This document shows, piece by piece, positions 16,420-22,195 of a stretch of 22,195 nt of DNA. The position numbers and the translations under genes are program-made. The stretch lies in NCBI GenBank assembly GCA_946480345.1, contig CAMLJR010000034.1:1-22195 (forward strand), given 5' to 3'. Numbering within the stretch: the first letter of the stretch is position 1; every line of letters starts with the position of its first letter. The notes beneath the pieces were generated by a model that saw nothing but the letters and a program-made list of their open reading frames with translations, was not told the DNA's origin and did no database searches. The DNA is from an uncultured Spongiibacteraceae bacterium (GTDB lineage: Bacteria > Pseudomonadota > Gammaproteobacteria > Pseudomonadales > CAMLJR01).

Positions 16420-16444
16420 AGCCGCCTACGGGCGGCTTTTTGTT
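16420..16444 (+). terminator. Rho-independent terminator after the YceI operon
   Basis: AGCCGCC (16420-16426) pairs with GGCGGCT (16431-16437) around a TACG tetraloop, followed by a run of T bases. It ends the rightward pirin-to-yceI group. The leftward VOC gene stops at 16475, so the hairpin may help stop that transcript as well. Confidence 0.92.
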
Positions 16445-16474
16445 GTCGGCTATTTTAGTTGTACGGAAGTGGCG

Positions 16475-16879
16475 TTAGTTATCGTCGGAATAATTTTCGT
16501 TTTCGAATTCGAGCAGACAAAATCCGTGGCCGAATGGATCGCTGAATGTAATGCATTTCGAGCCGCGCCATTCGATGCATTCGCTTTCGCGGACGGCGCC
16601 GGCAGCAATGGCACGTTGCGTAGCCAGCTCAATATCGTCGACGACAAAATCCATGTGTACCGGTGTCCAATGTCGCGAGTATCGGCGCGTCGCGCCAGCG
16701 CCTTCTCCGCTTGGCGAGCCAGCTTCCTTCTGTAATAAATAAATACGCGACGAAGCGCCGATCAATTCGGCAACATCGCTATCCAGCATGCGGCTCAGTT
16801 TCAATTCCAGCGCGGCGCAATAGAAATCAATAGCTGACTTAAGCTCGGGTACGTCGATATTGATTAGCGTGTTGATCAT
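16475..16879 (-). CDS. VOC-superfamily (glyoxalase/bleomycin resistance-like) protein
   Basis: I place the start at 16879 because GGAG (complement of 16887-16890) lies seven bases before it; an in-frame start at 16918 would lie inside the upstream gene and adds a basic, unmatched segment. The 134 residues show one VOC beta-alpha-beta-beta-beta pair: INTLINIDVPELKSAIDFYCAALELKL in the first half, and HMDFVVDDIELATQRAI with SDPFGHGFCLLEFENENY in the second. VOC proteins are metal-dependent lyases, dioxygenases or drug-binding proteins; nothing here fixes the substrate. The gene starts 13 bases after the acyltransferase stop and is probably in the same transcript. Confidence 0.88.
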   Translation of the reverse strand: MINTLINIDVPELKSAIDFYCAALELKLSRMLDSDVAELIGASSRIYLLQKEAGSPSGEGAGATRRYSRHWTPVHMDFVVDDIELATQRAIAAGAVRESECIEWRGSKCITFSDPFGHGFCLLEFENENYSDDN

Positions 16880-16892
16880 GATGCATCTCCGG

Positions 16893-17969
16893 TCAGAGCG
16901 GCGGCACCAGCGCCGCATTTACGTCGGGCGCTTTGGCGGCAGTCTTTATCCGCTTCCTTAGTCGCTCGATAGGCTCATCGACGCAATGTATGACCAGCCA
17001 GCACGCAATAAAGCAAATAGGTAACGCTAATGCCAGCGCGACAATGCCTTCAGTATTGAAGCCGTTGATCGGTGAACCCCACAGCACCATCGAAGCCACA
17101 AAGCCAACCTGCCAGTGCATCAAATACAGCGGATAGCTGTAATCGCCAATGGCTTTGTCCAGCGATTTGGAAACCCAAGGCATTCGCCCGTCGATCAACA
17201 AAATGATGATCGACGCATTAATTAAATAGTTCAGATAAAAACAGAGGAAAACCCCCTTGCCAAAACCGGCCTGTTCGGAAAGTGCAGCTACTGCCGAATT
17301 TAGAATAAACGCGACGAACAGTGCTGGAATCAGCTTGGTTGCGTGTTGATACGGAACATGTTTTTTAATGGAGTCATAAAAATGATAAGCGAGCGCGCCA
17401 ATAGAAAACGGAAGCGTGCCGGAAAATACAATGGAATAACGATAACGGTAATCCAAATGAAAAATATGCGTGCACAACATGTATACCGCGCTGACGATAA
17501 ACCATGCCAGCGTTAAGCGTTTCGATTTTGAAATACCCACGGCTATCAGTAAGTAAAAGGCAATCTCGATAGTAAGCGCCCAGGTCGGTGGTGAAATGCG
17601 TGGGCTTATTTTGTCGGGAAATAAATCGTAAAAAATAAGCGAGATATTCTGCGACCATTCAGCGATGGAATTTGGAATGAAAATAAATGCGCGATATTGA
17701 ATGGAATTTTCTTCGCCGAACCACAGGATAGCGATAATCGAAGCTGCCAAGATGGCCCAGTACGCGGGGTACAACCGCAGGAATCTGTTCAACGCAAACG
17801 ATCTTATGCCGGTAAGCGAATACCCATAGGTTCGATTCATGATGTACGTCATCAGATAGCCGCTCAAAATAAAAAAGCCATGAACGGCATAATGACCCAC
17901 CACCGGTATCGCTATTAGGTGATGAAGCACCACCGCTAAGGCTAATACCGTTCTGTAAGTTCCAAACAT
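16893..17969 (-). CDS. Acyltransferase 3 family membrane protein (OafA-like)
   Basis: The 358 residues form about ten membrane helices. Family marks are the N-terminal LALAVVLHHL (conserved histidine near 16), GHYAVHGFFILSGYLMT, RFLRLYPAYWAIL (conserved arginine) and LYLMHW near the C-terminus. Members move acyl groups, usually acetyl, onto surface sugars such as O-antigen, capsule or peptidoglycan, or onto macrolides. The protein starts with the helix directly and has no SGNH domain. AAGGGA precedes the ATG. The coding sequence is visibly more AT-rich than its neighbours and uses AGA codons, so later acquisition is possible. No other surface-sugar gene is nearby, so the target is unknown. 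Confidence 0.92.
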   Translation of the reverse strand: MFGTYRTVLALAVVLHHLIAIPVVGHYAVHGFFILSGYLMTYIMNRTYGYSLTGIRSFALNRFLRLYPAYWAILAASIIAILWFGEENSIQYRAFIFIPNSIAEWSQNISLIFYDLFPDKISPRISPPTWALTIEIAFYLLIAVGISKSKRLTLAWFIVSAVYMLCTHIFHLDYRYRYSIVFSGTLPFSIGALAYHFYDSIKKHVPYQHATKLIPALFVAFILNSAVAALSEQAGFGKGVFLCFYLNYLINASIIILLIDGRMPWVSKSLDKAIGDYSYPLYLMHWQVGFVASMVLWGSPINGFNTEGIVALALALPICFIACWLVIHCVDEPIERLRKRIKTAAKAPDVNAALVPPL

Positions 17970-18030
17970 GGGTGATTCCCTTAATGCATTTTTTTAACGA
18001 GTTTGCTGGCTGACCTGGTCGCACTGTACA

Positions 18031-18059
18031 GCTAGAGCTTGATAGTGCAGAGCTCTAGC
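18031..18059. repeat. Perfect 9-bp inverted repeat between leftward genes
   Basis: GCTAGAGCT (18031-18039) and AGCTCTAGC (18051-18059) are exact complements with an 11-base spacer. The site lies between the pseudouridine synthase stop and the acyltransferase start, about 62 bases upstream of the latter. No T-run follows on either strand, so an operator is more likely than a terminator. Confidence 0.6.
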
Positions 18060-18170
18060 GTCAGATTTTCGATATGTTATTCGCGATGCGGCAGAAAGAG
18101 TCAGTCCAAATATACGGTAATGTGAACTGAGCGAGAAATTAAAGCGAGGCAGCGCAGTCGGACGGTTTTA

Positions 18171-19031
18171 TCAAACCAGCGACAGCGCACTTTCAAACGT
18201 GCGCTCAATACCGTTGAGCGGATCGATGAAGTGCAGTCGGCGTGCGAGCAATTTGAGCGGATTTTCGTAATCGTCGAAGGCTTCAGTGCGGACGTTCGGA
18301 TAAAACGGGTCATTGCAAATCGGGGCGCCAAGCGATGTCATATGTAAACGCAGCTGATGCTTTTTACCCGTTACCGGAGCTAATCCGTAATGCCATACAT
18401 CGCCGCCGCGATCGAGGACATCGATGATCGTTTCGCTGTTGGGTTCTCCAGCGATTTCTTGAGAGAGAAAAAACGGGTCGCCACGTACGATGCGTGACGT
18501 GCGAACCAGCGGAAATTGCCACTGCGGTAATGCGGGTGCTATCGCTTCGTAATATTTATCGATCGCGCGCTCCCGGAACAATGCTTGATACAGCGAACGA
18601 GTTCCGCGTTGCGCCGAAAACATGACGAGGCCAGCGGTATGTCGATCGATGCGATGAAGGGGCGCAATATCTGAATTTTCGAATCGCTTGATCAAGCGGG
18701 CGAGCACTGTTTGCTCGACATACTCGCCGGAAGGTATCACCGGCAGAAAGTGAGGTTTATCGACAACAATTAAATTTTCGTCGTCATACAAAATCGTTTC
18801 CGAAAACGGAATTTCTTTTTCGTTCGGTACCTCCCGGAAATAGTAGATGCGCAATCCGGCATGATGAGGATGAGAAATCTCCAGCGGCTTTTTATCGGCA
18901 TTGAGCACCAGCCCGCGTGCGAATCGGTCACGCCAGCGCTCGTGAGAGATGGCGGAAAAAGAATCGCAAAGACACGCGAAAATAGTCGGCCAATCGCCGG
19001 GAGGTAAAACGAAGCTGCTTGCCGAGGCCAT
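18171..19031 (-). CDS. RluA-family pseudouridine synthase
   Basis: The 286 residues carry an S4-like N-terminal part (SHERWRDRFARGLVLNADKKPL, about 29-50), then ILYDDENLIVVDKPHFLPVIPSG (80-102) and the catalytic motif HRIDRHTAGL (126-135), in which Asp129 is the nucleophile. The C-terminal PVTGKKHQLRLHMTSLGAPI is the second family motif. These enzymes isomerise uridine to pseudouridine in 23S rRNA or tRNA. The sequence resembles an uncharacterised proteobacterial subgroup (with KPHFLPV and HRIDR) rather than RluC/RluD, so the exact target base cannot be given. It diverges from the VOC gene on the right. Confidence 0.92.
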   Translation of the reverse strand: MASASSFVLPPGDWPTIFACLCDSFSAISHERWRDRFARGLVLNADKKPLEISHPHHAGLRIYYFREVPNEKEIPFSETILYDDENLIVVDKPHFLPVIPSGEYVEQTVLARLIKRFENSDIAPLHRIDRHTAGLVMFSAQRGTRSLYQALFRERAIDKYYEAIAPALPQWQFPLVRTSRIVRGDPFFLSQEIAGEPNSETIIDVLDRGGDVWHYGLAPVTGKKHQLRLHMTSLGAPICNDPFYPNVRTEAFDDYENPLKLLARRLHFIDPLNGIERTFESALSLV

Positions 19032-19196
19032 TTTCGTTGTCCGCTAATCTCGTAAAAAATTCTTAAGCTTTCCGTCAGACGTTTTTTCGTTTTAGCACGG
19101 TGCATCGAGTCACGCAATTTATGCGAGTAATCCTTCGCATCCATGCACAAGCGCGTTAGCATTATCGATTCCAGTATTCGAGAACAGGAGCTCATC

Positions 19197-19625
19197 ATGG
19201 AAACGCAAGAATTACATCGCGGTCGCTTGATCGATCACATTCAGCTGGTGGTGAAGGATTTAGCCACGAGCCAGCGCTTTTATACGGCGATATTCAACGT
19301 GCTGAAAATTCCAATGGCTGGCACCGCTGAGGATTATTTCTGGGCCGATGAACTTTTTGTTTCCACTCGCGATAGCCCATCTGCACTGGGTGCGCTGACG
19401 GGGCGTCATCATTTGGCATTTCAAGCGCAGGACAAGGCGATGGTGGAAGCGTTTTATAAAGCTGCACTAGCCAGCGGCGGCAAAGACAATGGTGCGCCGG
19501 GCGAGCGTCCGTATCATCCCGGTTATTACGCTGCATTCGTGATCGATCCCGATGGCAATAATATCGAAGCGGTATTTCATGGCGAGGCGAAACGCAGTGC
19601 AGCTTCGGTAAAGATTACGTTTTAA
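19197..19625 (+). CDS. VOC-superfamily protein, second copy
   Basis: The ATG at 19197 follows AGGAG (19186-19190) at six bases; an in-frame ATG at 19143 would add 18 residues without a ribosome site. The 142 residues fit the VOC fold: LIDHIQLVVKDLATSQRFYTAIF (first strand and helix, with H14), the paired GRHHLAFQAQDKAMVEAFYKAAL, and YHPGYYAAFVIDPDGNNIEAVFH at the end. The metal ligands H14, H69 or H70 and the C-terminal E are present, so metal-dependent activity is possible. This type is commonly annotated as glyoxalase or lactoylglutathione lyase, but nothing proves the substrate. It converges on the SMR gene, with seven bases between the stops. Confidence 0.9.
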   Translation: METQELHRGRLIDHIQLVVKDLATSQRFYTAIFNVLKIPMAGTAEDYFWADELFVSTRDSPSALGALTGRHHLAFQAQDKAMVEAFYKAALASGGKDNGAPGERPYHPGYYAAFVIDPDGNNIEAVFHGEAKRSAASVKITF

Positions 19626-19632
19626 GTAAAAG

Positions 19633-19986
19633 CTAGGCGACAGCATCGCCGCTTAAAAGCTTGAGCCCCATAATGCCGATCACGATGAGCGCAATGCATG
19701 CGAGCCGCGCGAAATTAAGCGACTCACCGAAAATCGCGATACCGAGAATTGCCGCTCCGACAGTGCCGATCCCGGTCCAAACTGCATAAGCAGTGCCGAC
19801 CGGGAGTTGGCGCAGCGCCAGCCCGAGCAGCCAGAAACTGAGTGTGGCTGCGACTAATGTGATCGCAGTGTAGTGATGCTTGGTAAAACCATGCGACGCT
19901 TTCATGCTGATCGTCCACACGATCTCGAGCAGCCCAGCGAAGAGCAACAACACCCAAGCGGATTGGGAAGTAAGGATGAGCGGCAT
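19633..19986 (-). CDS. gdx: SMR-family exporter of the Gdx/SugE type
   Basis: The 117 residues form four short membrane helices. The essential glutamate is E21 in FAGLLEIVWTISMKASHGFT, and the subtype motif RQLPVGTAYAVWTGIGTVGAAILGI matches SugE/Gdx rather than EmrE. Gdx proteins export guanidinium in exchange for protons; some also carry small quaternary ammonium ions. AAGGA lies before the ATG (complement of 19992-19996). A short hairpin TGCGC/GCGCA (20010-20026) sits in the leader, but no guanidine riboswitch signature was seen. A GGCGA/TCGCC hairpin lies over the 3' end (19636-19650) and may act as a weak terminator. The NmrA-like gene lies 56 bases upstream on the same strand. Confidence 0.93.
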   Translation of the reverse strand: MPLILTSQSAWVLLLFAGLLEIVWTISMKASHGFTKHHYTAITLVAATLSFWLLGLALRQLPVGTAYAVWTGIGTVGAAILGIAIFGESLNFARLACIALIVIGIMGLKLLSGDAVA

Positions 19987-20042
19987 CGTTATTCCTTGAA
20001 TAATTTGATTGCGCTAATAGTGCGCATCCTGCGTATTAATTT

Positions 20043-20909
20043 TTAATTTGTCGTCGACTTTACGTTATCGCGAATGTAATCGTGCAGCGTTGTCGTCCCG
20101 CGCTCAGGATTGTCAGGCAATTCATCGGCATCGTCTATTACCGTTCCTGTCATACACGCATAAGTTCGTGCAGCTGCGGGCGAGAAGCCGAAGCGCATGA
20201 ATGTTTCCTCCCACGCAGCACGCGGAATAGTTTCGACCTCGACGTTAATTCCCAGCGCGCTGGAGAATGCGTCGGCCACATTCCGGGGTGTGTAGCGCTC
20301 GGGTCCTTCCACATAACGAAGATCAGTTGCGCTAGCTGGTTCGAGAAGTCTGCGTGCGGCAGCATCGCCCACATCTTTTGGAGCGACCATGGGCATGGCG
20401 TGATCCGCCGGAAAAAAACTCGGTAACGTTCCGCGTTCGCGCACACTATCGAGCATGCCCAACCAGTTGCTCATGTAATAGGCGCCGCGGTTAATCGCGA
20501 CAGGAATAGGCTGTATCCGCAGTTTTTCTTCGAACTCATAAAGCACCGTGAGATCACCGCATCGCTCACCGGGACGCGCGCCAAAAGTTGAAGCGGCAAC
20601 AATTTTCTCCAGCGGAACTCCATCGAGCGCGTCAATGATGGCCATAACATTCTTGCGCTCTTCGGTGTCGGTATCGCTGGAAGGAGGGGCGGGCGGATTA
20701 ACCAGAAAGGCTCGTGTGCCGGTACTGAGCACCTCGCGTAATCTGTGAGTATCGCGAATATCGGCAACAGCAATTTGAGCACCAATCTCTTTCAAGGCTG
20801 AGCCATGTGCTGCATCACGCGTGACAATTGTGACGGCCTCGCCGTGTTTAAGCAGAGCCTGCGCTGTTGTCGATCCGATATGGCCGGTACCTCCAAGAAT
20901 GATATTCAT
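20043..20909 (-). CDS. NmrA-like NAD(P)-binding oxidoreductase
   Basis: The 288 residues begin with the Rossmann motif IILGGTGHIGSTTAQALL (GxxGxxG, about 3-20), followed by VTIVTRDAAHGSAL and an acidic-to-loop pattern fitting NADP binding. The later parts LEKIVAASTFGARPG, INRGAYYMSNWLGML and DVGDAAARRLL match atypical SDRs of the NmrA/YtfG (QOR2) group, and the C-terminal YVEGPERYTPRNVADAFSSALGINVEVETI is the usual substrate-side half. Members are quinone oxidoreductases, sensors or sugar/isoflavone reductases; the Tyr-x-x-x-Lys motif is not obvious, which is common in this group. A CTAATC/GATTAG inverted repeat (20951-20979) lies about 42 bases before the start and could be a regulator site. 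Confidence 0.9.
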   Translation of the reverse strand: MNIILGGTGHIGSTTAQALLKHGEAVTIVTRDAAHGSALKEIGAQIAVADIRDTHRLREVLSTGTRAFLVNPPAPPSSDTDTEERKNVMAIIDALDGVPLEKIVAASTFGARPGERCGDLTVLYEFEEKLRIQPIPVAINRGAYYMSNWLGMLDSVRERGTLPSFFPADHAMPMVAPKDVGDAAARRLLEPASATDLRYVEGPERYTPRNVADAFSSALGINVEVETIPRAAWEETFMRFGFSPAAARTYACMTGTVIDDADELPDNPERGTTTLHDYIRDNVKSTTN

Positions 20910-21084
20910 CTGCTTCGCCTCGCTTTCGATTAAATGGCTTTATCACCGTTCTAATCTGGAGTTGCGCGATGCGGATTAGTTCAGAATTCCTTGTTACATT
21001 CAAATTTACTTGCCAATAACCAACAAAACTATGGCGAATCATTCGATATGGTTGTTGAATTAATTAATCGCGACCGTAAATCGA

Positions 21085-21459
21085 TCACCACAAATTCTTT
21101 CCGTCGATGACGAATTCAGGCGCGCTTGCTGCATCGAAGTTATCGAATAGTCGAGCGTTGACGCCGATGCGGCGAGTTTTGTTGTCCCATACCACGCCAA
21201 GTTCAAATGCGGGGCTATCAGAGAACGTTGTAATGCCACAGTTCTTGCAGAAATGATGATCGATAAGTTTGGAGTTCCAGCGATAGATTCCATCATCTTC
21301 GGGAGACACGCTTACACGAAACTGTTCTGGCTGATAGTAAGCATACAAGCTGCCTCGTTTTGAACAAAAAGAGCAGGTGCAACGCGTGAGCTGCTCGGGA
21401 ATTTCCCCTTCTATCTCGAAGGTGGTTTTACCGCAATGACAGCTACCTTTGATGGTCAT
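21085..21459 (-). CDS. GFA-family (CENP-V/GFA domain) zinc protein
   Basis: The 124 residues carry the zinc cysteines of the GFA fold: C7 and C9 in GSCHCGK, C27, C29 and C32 in RCTCSFCSKRG, and C71 and C74 in HFCKNCG. The name comes from glutathione-dependent formaldehyde-activating enzyme, but most members have no proven activity. The ATG overlaps the DUF1801 stop by four bases (ATGA, 21456-21459), so both are translated from one message. No other formaldehyde or glutathione gene is in the window. Confidence 0.93.
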   Translation of the reverse strand: MTIKGSCHCGKTTFEIEGEIPEQLTRCTCSFCSKRGSLYAYYQPEQFRVSVSPEDDGIYRWNSKLIDHHFCKNCGITTFSDSPAFELGVVWDNKTRRIGVNARLFDNFDAASAPEFVIDGKNLW

Positions 21460-21839
21460 TGATCTCTCCTTGTGTCAGTTGTCGTATTTTTTGCTTCTTT
21501 GCACGACGCCCGCGCCAACCGTTCGACGAGCTCGTCCGGAATTGGCTTGCGCAGCGAGAAAGTAATACCGGTCTTGGTCGCCTTTAGGCCGGTGGCTGCG
21601 ATTTCTTCGGCATGTTCGGAGATGGCGCCGGGAAGGAAATACACTCCGCACTGCTTGCTGAAAGCCGCATAGCTCGCGACGATGGCACCTTCGATCATAA
21701 ACCCCGGCATGTTGTAAGCCACGATCTCCTCCGCTTCCGGTAGCGCGCGTGCCAAACGCGCACGCAACTGTTTCAGCAAGAGTCGGAAGGGCTCCGGTGC
21801 TGCGGCAATGTAGGAGTCGTGATCGGCTATCGTTGTCAT
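21456..21839 (-). CDS. DUF1801 (YdhG-like) protein
   Basis: The 127 residues match the small DUF1801 fold: HDSYIAAAPEPFRLLLKQLRARLARALPEAEEIVAYNMPGF at the start, then VASYAAFSKQCGVYFLPGA, and a C-terminal part GITFSLRKPIPDELVERL. The family is shared by YdhG-type proteins and the intracellular iron chaperone Fra of Bacillus; for most members the role is unknown. It is co-translated with the downstream GFA gene through an ATGA overlap. Confidence 0.9.
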   Translation of the reverse strand: MTTIADHDSYIAAAPEPFRLLLKQLRARLARALPEAEEIVAYNMPGFMIEGAIVASYAAFSKQCGVYFLPGAISEHAEEIAATGLKATKTGITFSLRKPIPDELVERLARASCKEAKNTTTDTRRDQ

Positions 21840-21922
21840 GGCTGTGTCTCGCTCTGATTTCGCCGAGGTTGCTATTAAATAATTAACCCCGCTTCTCGCA
21901 TAACTCTAGTTTAAATTAATAA

Positions 21923-22195
21923 TTAAAACCCATTATTCTTGTCCCATTGGTAAAGATAAAAGCCTATTGTGGGCACAAAAATTAGCGTAAAGAAAATTAG
22001 TAATCCCCATTCCGATTCTCCCCCGGAAAAAAACAAAAAGCGCAGCCAGAAGCAAAGAAGCGTAAAGAACGGAAAGATAATAAATAATAAGAAGTAGGTC
22101 TTTCTAACCCATGGCTTTTTAACATGCCCGATGTTTGTTTCTGCGTTTACTGTTGCGATTTGGTATTGAAGTGGCGTCACGGTGCTGTAAACAGT
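21923..22195 (-). CDS. Small membrane protein, possibly cut by the window edge
   Basis: The frame is open to the last base of the window. An internal GTG (22178-22180) could start an 85-residue protein, but no ribosome site precedes it, so the true start may be outside. I recognise no family. Two hydrophobic segments are clear: TYFLLFIIFPFFTLLCFWLRFLFFS and WGLLIFFTLIFVPTIGFYLY. The protein ends in a short polar tail (QWDKNNGF). The DNA is much more AT-rich than the rest of the window, and the base use differs from the neighbours. A short gene of this kind may be an acquired element or a part of a larger membrane protein. Confidence 0.5.
   Translation of the reverse strand, partial: TVYSTVTPLQYQIATVNAETNIGHVKKPWVRKTYFLLFIIFPFFTLLCFWLRFLFFSGGESEWGLLIFFTLIFVPTIGFYLYQWDKNNGF

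Noticed and set aside
18770..19198. 142-codon leftward frame overlapping the pseudouridine synthase start
   Set aside because: It is out of frame with the clear RluA-family gene, covers its N-terminal coding region and has no recognisable domain.
19987..20040. Guanidine-II (mini-ykkC) riboswitch before the Gdx gene
   Set aside because: Only one hairpin is present and its loop does not have the ACGR pattern.

Overview
The window looks like a gammaproteobacterial chromosome segment. It carries a FimV-type pilus-assembly/polarity protein, a MlaC lipid-binding protein, RimK/RimB ribosome modifiers, class II fumarase and two c-di-GMP enzymes, at moderate GC. No rRNA, tRNA, CRISPR array or insertion sequence was found. 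Genes are tightly packed and no gene-free gap exceeds about 300 bases.

Left part (1-8100): a GGDEF-EAL protein cut by the window edge runs rightward and converges on a long leftward gene string. In transcription order that string is fumC, mlaC, a QEGLA-motif (DUF1704/MATCAP-like) metallopeptidase, an unassigned DUF432-like protein, an MscS channel, a RimB-type retropepsin-like protease and rimK. Several junctions overlap (TAATG, 11 nt, ATGA), so at least parts are translationally coupled. RimK adds glutamates to the C-terminus of ribosomal protein S6, and RimB acts with it. The QEGLA protein belongs to the same family as the eukaryotic tubulin C-terminal tyrosine carboxypeptidases. The set therefore reads as a possible protein C-terminal-tail editing module, placed next to c-di-GMP enzymes that are known to affect RimK in Pseudomonas. 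This is the most interesting system in the window.

Middle (8100-12120): a membrane diguanylate cyclase whose three-helix sensor aligns without gaps to the plant ethylene-receptor domain but lacks the copper ligands; a 281-base spacer holding a leftward-pointing terminator (possible small RNA); and a short FimV, closed by a bidirectional terminator.

Right part (12120-16450): a LysR regulator diverges from a rightward redox-type operon (pirin, RutE-like nitroreductase, cytochrome b561, two YceI proteins). A perfect TTCGAAC inverted repeat lies in the divergent gap, and a terminator closes the operon.

Far right (16450-22195): single genes and pairs of general character: VOC protein plus acyltransferase 3, RluA-family pseudouridine synthase, a second VOC protein, a Gdx/SugE-type SMR exporter, an NmrA-like oxidoreductase, a GFA/DUF1801 pair, and an AT-rich small membrane ORF that runs to the window edge.
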